In this document: positions 35,950 through 47,559 of the stretch, in pieces
Layout of the letters: every line of letters begins with the position of its first letter
Position numbering within the stretch: position 1 is the first letter of the stretch
Assembly: GCA_040954595.2 (NCBI GenBank)
Contig: CM082579.2
Location: 12,648,001-12,712,000 of the forward strand
From: Balanoglossus misakiensis
Lineage: Eukaryota > Hemichordata
Length of the DNA stretch: 64,000 nucleotides
Direction: 5' to 3'
Made by a program: the position numbers and the translations under genes
Notes under the pieces: generated by a model
Databases searched by the model: none
The model's input: only the letters and a program-made list of their open reading frames with translations
What the model was told of the DNA's origin: nothing

Positions 35950-36950
35950 ATTCAATAACAGTCCTTGCTGTTGAGGTCACCTCCATTTCATTTGCCACAT
36001 CATGGTGTCATTTTTAGACCACCAAAATTCAATGTTTATTTAATACTTTGGCAAAGGTTTGACATACATGTACATGTATGTATAACAAGATGTACAGGTA
36101 CATGCAAGATTTCGGCGCACAGTTGGCTGGGTTACATCCTGATGTGTGTGTGTATGACTGTCTGGTATCTGCCCAACTGAATAAGCAGTTTGAACTGTGT
36201 ACTTGGTGGAGACTGGTGGTATTTTTATTTTTCAACAGTAACAGAGCATTCTTAGTTCACAGCTGCAAAAGTGGACAGTTCAGCAAAGGACTAAAATCGA
36301 TCAATCGAGTCCTGACATCATACATGTAGTTTGCCTTGAAACCTTTCTCCACCATGGTTTGGTCCAGCTCTATTGTTTTCTATGTTAAAGTTGGACTTCT
36401 ACACTGGGAAATAGGGGTGAAAGGGTTAAAGGCAGTTATGACTCCACCAGTCATTTGTACTGGTACATGCTTTCAAACATGTGTACATTGTCTGTAATGG
36501 CGTACATATGACCAGTTTCACATGGCAACGCTTATTGAACCGGAAAATTCATGAAAATTGATGGGAATACTATAACGTACAGCATCATACATGTCAACCA
36601 GTAAATGTTTGCTCTTATGTTGTGGAGATACCCATGGATGAGAATTCACTCTGAATGGGCCTAAATTGAGAGGTTTATATATTAAATAATCAAATCATCA
36701 ATCATACATGCAGAATTACCTGATAATTGAAATTAATGAGCTGTTTAATATGTGTTTGGTTTGAGCTGACTGTGCTTAGTTAATACCTTGTTACAGATTT
36801 ATCTAGTGTCCATCAATATGGTTAATTTTTTTTTCTGCAAATAATTCCAATAAAAGATGTCTTAAATCCCTCTCGTACTCCTGACATATTCCAGACATGG
36901 TTGTTTTAATCACAGTCCCTCTGTATTGATAACTAAAGATACTGCTTATG
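35950..36950. other. No gene recognised
   Basis: Contains TACATGTACATGTATG-type words, common low-complexity text, and no credible exon. Confidence 0.35.
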
Positions 36951-37900
36951 GGATAGTTTGCCTCTGTATGTCCATCCACAACAAAAACTTGAAAACTGTG
37001 AGCGTATGACCTCGATATTTGGTGTGAAGATGCAGGCTGGGCTGTAGATGGGAGTTTGTTCAAAAATATGCAAATTAGCCAGGAGAAACCTAAATTTTTG
37101 GTCGAAACTCAACAACCCCTGGCCATATTGATTTGGAAATTAGTATGCGTGTACCTCACACAATTCTGTATGTTTTGAGCTAATAGTGTGAATTTTCTAT
37201 TTTTTATGCACTTTTTTGTCTTTTGCCTCATTCTTGCTAAAAACCTACTTTTCTGGAATTGATCAGCCCACTTCTTTGAAATTAAGTATAGAGCTATATA
37301 TAGGTGATCTGAGTACCAAAGTTTTGTTTAAATTGCTGCAAAATTTGCATATTTATAATTTAAGAGCAATTTTTGCCTTTTTGATCATTTTTTTTTCTCT
37401 GTAAAACCGCTTGTCATATTGCTTTGAAATTCGGTAGGCATGTTCCTTGGGATACCCCAATTAAAATTTGCATGTGTGTTTGTCAAATCACCTTGAAGAA
37501 TTGAATAGTATATTTTTGGCATGATTTTTGCCATTTTCGGTCAAACAAAACTCTTTCGCTGAACCCTCTACCCCATTGCTTTGAAATTCAATTTGAACGT
37601 TTCTGGGAGAATTATCATGATGATTTACAAAATCTAGGATGAAACTGTCAATGTTTTGTGTGGGCAATATATTTTATTTTGGGGGCATATTTTCGAATTA
37701 CGGTAAAAAACTATTTCTCAGAAAGTGTATGGCCGATTACTTTAACATTTGAGTTGTAAGTTAATGGGATTGACTTCTTTAGAATTATAATGGAATCAAA
37801 TCATAGGTAATTCGGAACTTATATATTTTGTAGGATAATTTGTCATACCACAAAAAATGTCATCTCAAGAAGAGCAATTACTTGTACATTCTTTGTAATA
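36950..37900 (+). repeat. Dispersed repeat, longer copy of the 13660 family
   Basis: It shares the opening lines with 13660-13985 and extends about 600 bp further. The extension repeats a theme about every 150-200 bp: a YATTGCTTTGAAATT-type line followed by a GGCATG/GAACG line and a TTTTTGCCATTTT line. A fragment of the same theme is at 44740-44850. Confidence 0.55.
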
Positions 37901-37913
37901 AAAGAGGCACCCT

Positions 37914-40219
37914 ACTGACATTTGTAAACACAGCAAATTCCTGCATGGTTACACAACTGGCCACATTTTTTTAAAGAGACCAGCTTTTCTATTTGGTGTA
38001 TGTACAGTACACATTCCATTCCACTATCTGGATCTGAGTCCTCTGATAACCCTAAAGCACTTGACACTTCTGTAACTTCATGTTGTATGGAAACACTTTC
38101 CTCCTCGGTCTCAACCTTAATATCAACCTGCTCTAAAGCATCAGCATATATGGCCCCACCTGCGTCACTGTCTACACGTGATGGTACATGCACCTGTACT
38201 TTTGTGCGGTATGTTGTACTTTTGGCCTGTTCCAACTGTTCTACAGCTAGAGATATTATATGTTCTTGGTAAAGTTTACAGAGAAAAAGAGAAATTACTA
38301 GTAGGTGCAACTAAAACAATTACATAATATAGTGACACGCAAAATTTTATTACTTACACTGTCATTAGAAAACTTATCCTGAAAAACAATTGAACAGAAT
38401 AATATCAATCTCCACTGATTGTAACAATCAGCTTGTGCATATAAACTTAGTATATATGCTGACGTCACCCAGTGGTTCAGGCTGTGGCGTAAATGTGCAC
38501 ACTGCTATTTATCGAGTGAAATAAAATATATTAATTAAATTATTGGTAGATACAAACAATATACTTCTTTACAAGTCTACATGTACATGCAAAATAAAAT
38601 TTAGGTTAATAATACCACAAAATCAACGTCTATCTCTGGGCCTTGCGCGTTGCATGATGTGCAGTGATCGTCAACCAAAACAATGATACCCGATGTTGAA
38701 GTTCATTACTTATTTAGTTAAAAAAAAATCAGAGAAACCCTTGTCAAAACTTTTCCAAAAGGGACCATGACTTCCAAACTCAACTCAAAGCTTACCTTTT
38801 CACAGGAACTCATCAATTCTCTGCCATTTAGGCGGACGCCCACTTCCCTGAAGCGGGCGTGTCCGCCTTGAGGACGTCATAACGGAATCTGTTTGAAAGT
38901 GTGACTCATGACCCTGACATCATAATTATAATTAATTAGTATGTCGCGGAAGTGATATATCATCACGCCAATGCATCGTGCATTCCGTTCATCGGTATTT
39001 TCGATGGAGGTGACCTGGTGATGCGACGCAACGCTAGATATTTGGCCATGTTCGATCAGCAGTGACCATTTGCTCTACAAAATTGTTGATTTTAAATAGA
39101 AAACATTCGAATTGAACCCATTTTCACTCGAGCGATTGATAAATATCTGCTTACAATGGGCGTGAAAGAGTATAAAAATAATTAAAGCTGCAAGCAGCAT
39201 TGTCCGGGCCCAAGCTCTATTATCTGATCTGATTATTAGATATGCACATAATTAATGAGTAGAGACATAATGCTGTGTTTTATCCCATTAAATATCAAGG
39301 TTATATCTATGTTTGGTGCTGATATAGTGTTAAGTAGGTCAAAGGTCACCCATGAATGTCTGTTTCTGGCCACTAGAGGCCGCTGTCATTTTGGATCCAT
39401 ATCAGAAAATGGTCGCCATGGATCAATGCATAAGTGTACCAAGTTTCATGCTTCTAACCCAAAGTGCACGATTTTTTGGTTAACTGCCCCACTATTTTGG
39501 GTGATCCAAATGAGACTTATAGTCAATTTTATAGCAATGCAAGTTAGAATGTACATTTACTACACTAACTGTAAATTAAATAATCGAATTCAGAATATCA
39601 CTGGGTTTATTGTTCAACTCGAAAATATACATAAAATTGAACTTAAGATTGCAACTGCAAATCATAAAATGTATTTTCATCTTAAAAAATGGTCGTCACT
39701 TACGAGGTATATAACAAACTGAGAATACCAGATTGTTTAGATGTTTTTTTTTCTCCTCTATTTATTAAGTTATGCATCCAAAAATGTCAAACTTATTTAA
39801 ATTCACTTATGTATCAAAATGACTGTTTGTTTTCCAAATAAAAAGTATTAAAAAATGCAGACAGATAAAAGATTCTGTCAATCCCAAAAGTGTTGATCTA
39901 CACATCAAAACTTACCTCTTGAATTTGGAGAAATAAATCATGGTACCCTTGTGGGCCACCATTCTGGTGCCGGGCCACTTCAGACAGCTCTGTTTCCTAC
40001 ATTAGTATAATTTTAAGAAGAACGTGAATGTAACAGATCCTTTCCAGGCAAGATTCATTTCCAAGCTGTTTCTTAGATTCTTGACACACTTAACATACGA
40101 GTTACACATTTGATCAACTTTGTCTTTGTGCTACAGATCTCTACAATAATACACACACAAGGATTATGAAAAGATTTTCACATCCGCTTTACCTTTTGTT
40201 GGCTGTTTTTCCCCGCCAT
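37914..40219 (-). CDS. Candidate multi-exon gene of unknown function
   Basis: There are three exon-like pieces on the minus strand. Exon 1 (40219-40193) is ATG plus eight codons, MAGKNSQQK, ending AAAAG|GTAAAG. Exon 2 (39996-39916, 27 codons) has acceptor ACTAATGTAG and donor AGAG|GTAAGTT. The last piece (about 38264-37914) is an acidic stretch (VETEEESVSIQHE, LSEDSDPDSGMECV) and then a Cys-rich end (CGQLCNHAGICCVYKCQ) before a TAG. Exon 2 ends in phase 0, but the obvious acceptor of the last piece needs another phase, so an exon is missing or the link is wrong. The last piece resembles N-terminal exons of uncharacterised invertebrate mobile-element proteins. A TGACGTCA-like motif near 38460 and another near 38872 suggest promoter sequence inside the span, which argues that two units may be involved. 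Confidence 0.3.
38826..38870. repeat. Short GC-rich inverted repeat
   Basis: GGCGGACGCCCACTTCC and GAAGCGGGCGTGTCCGCC form a hairpin-like palindrome with a few bases of loop. It could be an element tip or a regulatory site. Confidence 0.5.
39180..39500 (+). repeat. Repeat related to the 57448-59086 element
   Basis: It opens with AAAGCTGCAAGCAGC and contains TTTCTGGCCACTAGAGGC, TTTTGGATCCATATCAG, CATAAGTGTACCAAGTTTC and TTGGTTAACTGCCCCACT. The last four blocks are in the same order as in the right arm of the 57448-59086 element. Confidence 0.7.
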
Positions 40220-40854
40220 TTTTGATTGTGTTTTTTCCTTCTTTGCATCCCTGTAATAAAAGTAAGCAATTGTAGTATGTTTCAATTGGCCATTTTCATG
40301 ACTTTACATTTAAGCAGAGGAAAGCGAGCAAGCTAAGCAAGCCTAAAGTACATTATGCAACACCACACTATTATCATGTGCCTATCTGCAGGATTTTCCA
40401 AGAATCGAGAGCCTTGTAGAAGAATGTGGGCTGTGTGTGAGCAAAATGTCAAAGAAGCAATATTGACATAGTCATTTGGTAAAAATAAATACCCAACACT
40501 AACATTTTGCAAGTTTATGATGAAATACACAGTTCTTACCTTTGACAGATTAGACATGTCTTCTAATCACCAATACCTAGGAATATAACACGAAGAACTT
40601 CATTTTAATAAATGTGTTTAGTATTTCGATATGAGAAAGCCCAGTAAACATCTGTTAGGGGAGAACTATTGTTTTCAGAGGGGGGAATGGAGAATTTGTG
40701 TATTTCAGCATTTTTTTCAGTCATTGTTACAGTGGCTTTTTTTTCTGGGTGCCAATCCAACTTTTTCCATCAAGGCATAGCAGCAGAAATTTTTTTCATT
40801 TTTTGCTCCACACACTCTACCAACAATGTGTTTATTCCCCAAATCCTCCACCTA

Positions 40855-41003
40855 TCTCCTCAGAAATCAGAACCCTTACATTTTGTCCAAGAGGCCGTCA
40901 TGGACAAAGGATTCGTTATTGACCATACTTCCTATAATAAGCCCTAAATATTCTCAAGCATAAAGTCTCCAATTTAAAATGTCTACCTTGAAAACTCACA
41001 TTC
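40855..41003 (+). repeat. First unit of a host tandem repeat, cut by the ISL2EU-type element
   Basis: The stretch CCCTAAATATTCTCAAGC to ACCTTGAAAACTCACATTC parallels two later units at about 48760-48830 and 48945-49015. The unit continues after the insertion at 48596 (TTGTCCTGGACAATTGTCC). Confidence 0.7.
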
Positions 41004-41007
41004 TATA

Positions 41008-41600
41008 GGGATAAACTGTGTTAACGCCATCTTGAAAATTTGCAGTGCATTATGGGTCACTTGACTTCCGCATGGGGGGGGGGGGGGAGTAACTCAGTCG
41101 AGTGTCAGCTGTTCACTGTGCAAGTCAATGACCACAAGCGTCTACAACCTATCCAATTTTCCAGCGGTTTAGTCAGATTTTCCTCAAGTAGCGTTAGTAG
41201 TAGTAGTATAAGTAGTTATATTTTGTTCTGTTTTAGTGTTAGTTATAGTTATTTTTGAGTTTTTAGAACTGTTCCAGTTTTTAAGAACTGTTCTCTCTCG
41301 CCCGTTCGATCGACGACGGAAGCAAGAGTTCAACAATATCAGCGGTGAGTACTTGTATTAAGTTGTAAACTATCACTCTGCACTTACTTTACCACCTCTA
41401 GGGGCAAGAATGGACGTAAATCGACCATAAAATACTGATTTGGTGTACTTTTCATAATGCTTCAAGTTAGATTTCCAAAGCATTCGAAACAATGGTTTCA
41501 CAGCCATTTACAAAAACGTGTGAATGGGCGTCACATCATCGCTTTCACTGCTGCATCTTGGCACTTTATTCAGTTGATCATTTGGCAGCCAATGTTCATT
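41008..41600 (+). repeat. Left TIR of the ISL2EU-type element
   Basis: It includes a G-tract (about 41076-41089), a TAGTAGTAGTAGTATAAG run and CGTTCGATCGACGACGG. It matches the right TIR in inverted orientation through GATCATTTGGCAGCCAATG. A candidate donor (CAGCG|GTGAGT) at 41345 could let a non-coding first exon in the TIR splice to the transposase. Confidence 0.85.
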
Positions 41601-42137
41601 GCGTATTGTTGAGGAATCGTGGTGATTGACTTAACCGTTTTAATTCATGTATATCCAAATCTATGGCCATCGAACGTCATGTTAAAAGGGGGCGTGGCTC
41701 TGGCTTTGAAACTTGTCCTTGTTTAGACTACTGTTCAAATTAGACTACTGTTCAAAACTGTCAACGTACGACCATCACTGAGTGAACATTTCAAACTATC
41801 ATCCATATCAGTTTCCAAATTATCTGAATAATGTGTAATTCAGTGCAATGCACCTTGGAAATTTGACAGAGGATTTGACTTACATGCATGGCTTCATCAT
41901 TCATGTTTAAGTTATGTTTGATTCTTTGCAATGTTTAAAGTTTGTTTTCTATTTGTTTTCATTGATTTACCTTTTACTGCTAAATAGTAATGGCACATGG
42001 GAAATAATCTGTTCTTTAATCACTCCAAACGGACATTATGGTTAAAATATGGAAGTATAGTGAATATGTTATTGATATACACCCTTTATGTGCCCATTTA
42101 AAATATTTTACCACTTGTATACTTTGTCAGATTAATC

Positions 42138-44454
42138 ATGCCAAGAGGAGTTCATCACTGCTGTGTCGTTGGCTGTAGCAGTAACAGCAAATGGTCTAAA
42201 GAAAAACACTCCTTCTTTCGAATACCATCTGCTAAAACAAGGGGGAAACTCAGGCAGCAATGGCTACAACGCATCAAGAGAGCCCCACCTTTCAAGGCTA
42301 GTGACAATACAAGAGTGTGTGATTTACATTTTATTGATGGTACTCCAAGCAAGTCAAATCCCCTCCCTGTGCTGAACATGGGCTACAAAGTCAAAGTAAA
42401 CGTTCCACGACGACCTATCATTAGATCAAGCCTTCCAGTTCCATCAAGAGTGACAAATCCAAAACCACAAGCCTTTTTCACAACCACTGCTGAAGAACCT
42501 TTGGACACGCACGGAGACTGTGCACTTCAGGTAGAAGCCAATCCAGTACAAATTGCTCAAAATGACAAGACAATTAGATCAAGCCTTCCAGTTCCATCAA
42601 GAGTGACAAATCCAAAACCACAAGCCATTTCCACAACCATTGCTGAAGAACCTATGGACACGCATGGAGACTGTGCACTTCAGGTAGAAGCCAATCCAGT
42701 ACAAATTGCACAAAATGACAAGACAATGTGTGATTTTGCAAATGACCATGACTATGACAGACCAAATACTTCCTGTAGTCATGGCTTTGCAAATGACCAT
42801 GACTACATAGTAGAAAATATTGAACAGAGCCATGAAACTGTACAAATGCCTGAACGTGTAAGGGAAGACCAGTGTGAACTCCCAAAGAACTCCCACGGAA
42901 CATCAATCTTGGACAACAGCCTGTCATCAAATGTATCCGTAGAGGATGGAGACTTAACAAGTGTTGTGAAGAAACTCTCAACAAAAGTCAAGATACTGAA
43001 AAGCAAGATAAGAAGGTTGCAGTATTGATGACATTTGCCACAGTGATAGGAAGATACTGTTTTATACTGGATTAACGTCGTACAAAGCCTTTGTCATTGT
43101 TTTAGGAAAAATAATGAAAAAGGGTGCTGAAAGACTGTCTACCAACACAAGGCCCAGTCGAAGACCATGGTATAGAAAAGGGAGGAAACCTGGTCCTGTG
43201 CGCAAGCTAAAACTCGAAGACGAGTTCCTATTGGTTTTGATGAAGCTCAGGCTTGATCTGCTTGATGAAGATTTAGCAGACAGATTTGGAATCAGTATCA
43301 ATTTAGTGAGGCTGCTTACCCAGAGATGGGTACCATTGATGGCTAGATGCTTGAAGAAGTTAATTAACTGGCCCTCTAAAGACCAGGTTAGTGATGACAT
43401 TCAGATTTGTTTGTTGGTAATCTGGAACCTGGGGCTGTATGTTTTGCAGTACTTTTTCCGTGTAGCAGAGTCATGTGAGAGCAAACACATTGTCCAAAAT
43501 CCTTGGTTAAAATTTTGGGTTACAAGCATTACAGCTTTGTGTACACCTTGGTTGATATATTTTATTTTGGACGATGGTGTCGGAAGATATACAAATTTTG
43601 AGAAAGGGTTACAACCATGTCAAATCCCAAGTGCGAGTTTTGTTTTCAACTAAAATGTTTTATATTTTGAAATAAATTATTTTCAACTCCTATCAATTTC
43701 AGTTAAAGGCACATCTTCCACGGCAGTTCAAAGCAACCTACCCCAAAACAACAGTAATTATTGACTGCACAGAAGTTTTTATTGAGCGGCCAAGTAACAT
43801 CGTGGCAAGACAAGAGACCTACTCAAGCTACAAACACCACAACACTGCAAAGTTTCTTGTTGGTATCACACCTACTGGCAGTATATCATCATTGTCCAAA
43901 GTCTGGGGAGGAAGAGCTTCTGATCGGCACATTGTTGAACAAAGTGGTAAGTTTTTTGCCAATTGTCAACACAGAATTACAATTATGTGTGCATGGGTTG
44001 AGAAAAAGTAAAGATTTCAGAAAACTTTTGGAGGTGTTTCATTTTTGACTAAGTTATAGAGAAAACGTCATCGCTATTCAATTGATCCCCTTTTTTCGCA
44101 GAGACTGAATTTTTGGATAAACTGGAGTATGGTGATCAGGTGATGGCTGACCGTGGATTTGACATTGGTGATGTACTAGCTCTGCGAGGTTGCACTCTTA
44201 ACATCCCTCCATTTACCAGAGGAAAGACACAGCTGAGTCAGAACGAAGTCGAACAGAACAGGCAGATTTCATCTCTGAGAATTCACGTGGAACGAGCAAT
44301 AGAACGTATTAAGAGATTCAGGATCCTTCAAGGAGTCTTCCCCTACCAAAGACTATATCTACTGGAAGACATAATTACTGTTTGTGCAGCATTAACTAAT
44401 CTTTTGCCACCATTGGTAGTGGATCAGGCACAGTCTCAAATTGAAGACATGTAA
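42138..44454 (+). CDS. ISL2EU-type transposase (THAP domain, coiled coil, DDE_Tnp_4-like catalytic core)
   Basis: This would bind the element ends and catalyse cut-and-paste transposition. Inferred exons are: 42138 to about 43015; about 43095-43386 (acceptor TTGTTTTAG, donor GACCAG|GTTAGT); 43703-43946 (acceptor TTTCAG, donor GTG|GTAAGT); 44102-44454, ending in TAA. The start [13 protein letters not shown] opens a THAP C2CH zinc domain (CCVVGC, then CDLHF about 45 residues on, plus a Pro/aromatic line). After it come two copies of a 51-residue repeat, a short coiled coil ([17 protein letters not shown]), an HTH-like stretch ([19 protein letters not shown]), and the catalytic residues: D in [14 protein letters not shown] in [11 protein letters not shown], and E in [14 protein letters not shown]. 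All four exons read through without a stop, and the exon 3/4 phases agree (1). The exon 1/2 junction is the least certain. The order and motifs are those of the ISL2EU/IS5-like eukaryotic branch. It may be functional. Confidence 0.85.
42420..42725 (+). repeat. Direct 153-bp duplication inside the transposase gene
   Basis: The line ATTAGATCAAGCCTTCCAG starts at 42420 and again at 42573. The copies encode the same 51 residues ([15 protein letters not shown] and onwards, ending with AQNDKT) with about five changes. The period is a multiple of three, so the frame is kept. It lies in the linker between the THAP domain and the coiled coil. Confidence 0.9.
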
Positions 44455-44459
44455 TTTTC

Positions 44460-45250
44460 CATTCTTGTAAAATGACAACAGCATACATTTTTTATAACAC
44501 ACCAAGTTCAAGACATGAAAACTTTATTTTCTCTTCTTGAAAGGGAGTTATCTTATGTCATTTCAGATTCATAAATTTACATTTGTTAAAAAAAAAAACA
44601 ATTTGCATACAATGAAATGGTAATTTATTCCTCTGGAAAACTGAAAGGAAAAGTTTACATTTTTACCTCTGCTGTCTGGGATGCGGAGCTAATCAGATTG
44701 GGTGATTTTCCTTTGAACATTGCCTTCTCTGAAACCGCTTTCCTTATTGCTTTAAAATTTGTTATGCAATTCTGTAGAGGTGGCCTAATTCAGATTTGTC
44801 CAAACTGGTAAAATTTGCATGTTTTTGCCATTTTTAGTCAATGTTGTCATCTAGAACAGGCAGTCTGACTTGCTGTAAAAGTTAGTATGGGAGGTTCATA
44901 TAATTGAAGGGAGTAAAATAAAGTCAAAGATTGGAAATGTGCATATATATACACCCTAGGTCCTTGTTTAGTAATGTGTAAACTGTAGCATTTCAAGAAA
45001 ACAGTATAACAATACTACAATCGTAACGATAGCTTCTGTACCATTTTAATTCGGTAATAAATATGTAAATAATAATGTGTCTGTAAATGAGATTAATTAA
45101 TCAGCAATCTGTGGTGTGCACTAATTGAATTTGTAAATACAAAGCTTTTCGCTATCCAGATACATGCCGTCCCTATCTCATCTGCCATTGTTTATAATTT
45201 TCCTATCTTTGCACTTGCCTTCCCCCCCCCCCCAATGTCATTTCCATATC
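44460..45250. other. Space between the two convergent genes of the ISL2EU-type element
   Basis: AT-rich 3' sequence, with a C-tract at about 45222-45233. Around 44740-44850 there is text like that of the 36950 repeat family (CTTTCCTTATTGCTTTAAAA). No gene is seen. Confidence 0.4.
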
Positions 45251-45257
45251 CTTTGTC

Positions 45258-47114
45258 TTATAACGCATCTCTGCAACCATTACAAAACCAGTCATCACTT
45301 TCTAGTCCCTTTTCTTTGCCCGTCAGGCCTACACACTTGAAGTGGTACCAAATGTCGCATCTATCACAGGCTACTCCACTTTTCTTTACATCCCGTCCGC
45401 AAGTACCGCATGGCCACATACACTTTCGTTTGCCCTTTGTACTGGTCGTAGACGGTTTAATGGCTGGCAGATCAGTTGGGGCAGGCAACTCTGCTTGCAG
45501 ACCTAATGAAGCCACGTTGGCCAGAGTGGAGACATCAAGAGGGTCAGCAGTTGCATTAAATGCAGTCTGATCCAGGCTGGTGAGTTGGTGCGAATATATC
45601 TTCCAGGCCTGCTCGAATGACATCAGGAACATGGCGGGCTGGCGATGAAGATCCTTGTGGTCGGATTTCATCCTTCATCATGATTGGAACCACATGTTGG
45701 AGATAGAATGAGTCAATGTTGCCTTTGACTCTGCCCCAGAAGGCTTCATCAAACAGAACTGGAATGACAAGTAAACCCAGTTGGTAAACACAACAAAATC
45801 ACACACTTGAATATTAAGAACACCCATCTGGGCTTGTACCTGTGTGTAATATTGATGTGTTGGTACCAAGCTGTAGTTTCCGTTACTGTGTCGTTGGATA
45901 TACTTGATGGTATGTCCAACAGCCTGCTGGGATGTGGCATCTCTGGCACTGTATGGACATTTACATTCAACAACACTGGAGTTCCTGGGATTTGACACAC
46001 AGCATCCCATATGTTGTCATCAGAGTCAGATGTAATACTTGGAATGTGGGCTGGCCTGAAAGTTCTTGGTTGAGTGCTGTACTTTGGGTGCCTGAAGTCA
46101 ATGTCCTTCAACAGTGCAGGGCGTGTTTTCGCACGGTAATCGTCATTCCAGGCACAGGGGACCTCTGTACATGTTGTATTCCGGTTCAGACCATTATCAG
46201 TAGCTGCTACTACCTTAAACAATAATGCAGCAACGTGGGTGCAAGCTTCGCCTAACCTGGAATAATGTGGGAAAAAGACATGTACATGTTAAACTACAGT
46301 AAACAATTTTTTAAAAATATTTTATCCAAATGTAACTTTTGCATATGCCTGTAAAATAGATCATGTACACTTACCCTGCCATACACTGACAGCGAGCTCC
46401 CTTGACAATCATATCTTCAGAGTGTACAATCACCCACGCGTGGTATGGGTCGGTGCTTGCTTGAGATCTTCTCACAGTAGTTTTCAGATAAACATATGGT
46501 TCCTCCGCAACTTTATGAACATACACTTTACTAACGAAGCCATTATGGAAAAACTGATACCCATCAAGAGACCGGTAGGCTTGCAGTGTGTCTGCTGTGT
46601 AGATCCCTATATGTGAGAGGTCAAAAACGAAAGTTTTGTACACGCTGTAGTTTCATAAATGATGGAAGGGAGACAATGCAAGATATTATTAATCTTCTTA
46701 TTAATCACATAAAGCAGAATTCTGTTCAGAGATGCATGAATAATATAAAGAAACTGCAAACTTAATCCTAGTGGATATCATGTATAACATACCTGGAGTG
46801 TTGATAAGATAATTAAAAATGTCTGCAAATGTCAGAGGAGGTGTTTTCCTTATGTCTGCATCCCATTCTTTAACTGTGTCTGGATGCGGCAATTGGTTGT
46901 CACCTGACAGTAAAATTTCTGTGAGCCGGATTTCACTTCTTCTTTGTGTTTCTACTTGGGATGGATTAACAGGAAGCTTCAATTTCCACGCCCAAAAGGC
47001 CAGCACTGCCAACTCTCCCTGGCGCCCATCAGCTCTAATTTTTCTCTGGCATAGATATTGTTTTAGTTCTGCCACGGTGTGTCCTCGAAAGTGTTCGAGA
47101 GTAAGATCCGCCAT
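45258..47114 (-). pseudogene. ISL2EU accessory protein: SAP, SWIM, YqaJ nuclease, PHD (damaged)
   Basis: The inferred exons are as follows. Exon 1 is 47114-46793, starting MADLTLEHFRGHTVAEL, a SAP DNA-binding helix pair, with donor CCAG|GTATGT. Exon 2 is 46606-46375 (acceptor CTCACATATAG, donor GCAGG|GTAAGT). Exon 3 starts at 46256 (acceptor TTCCAG). The phases agree (1, then 2). Together exons 2 and 3 form a SWIM zinc motif (CQCMAG, then GEACTHVA). Then a frame change near 46000 skips directly to VVECKCPYSARD and YYTQVQAQMG, the C-terminal half of a YqaJ nuclease; its upstream catalytic part (the SPDG-type motif) is missing. Another frameshift near 45770 precedes FDEAFWGRV, and a third near 45670 precedes the C-terminal PHD finger (CGTCGRD, CDRCDIWYHFKC, WFCNGC). 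The nuclease would process ends or replication intermediates in intact elements; here the deletion of half the catalytic core and two frameshifts make it non-functional. Confidence 0.75.
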
Positions 47115-47559
47115 GATAATTGCTGCAAAGAAGACAAGCTAAGTAATTAATTATCAAGGAAACAATATTTCAATAAAAGATGTGTAGAGTTACAAATTGA
47201 AAAATAGAAAATGATACAAAAACAGTAATGGTTATCCACATTTATCCCTAAAGAAACAGGGCCAGCTGAGAAGATTTCAACCAAACGAATTTGTCAAATC
47301 AGCAAGTCAAAATTCTTCCATTAAAATCTCCCAGTGGTTGGATTTAGTCAATAGCAACACAAATTGTTGAAAGCCAAAATTGCAGAGCATTATAGTGTGA
47401 ATGGCCGAAGTGAACACAGATTTTAACATTGCATTTGCTGCTAGTACCAGCTGGGGGCCACGCCCCCTTTTTTACACAACGTTCGATGGCTGTAGGTTTG
47501 GATGTACAAGAATTAAAATGGTTCAATCAAACATCACGATTCTTTATTCAAGTGACTTT

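Noticed and set aside
38826-38870. A stem-loop that could be a terminator or RNA gene
   Set aside because: In a nuclear animal genome a rho-type terminator does not apply, and no promoter or RNA-family consensus is visible; listed only as a short inverted repeat.
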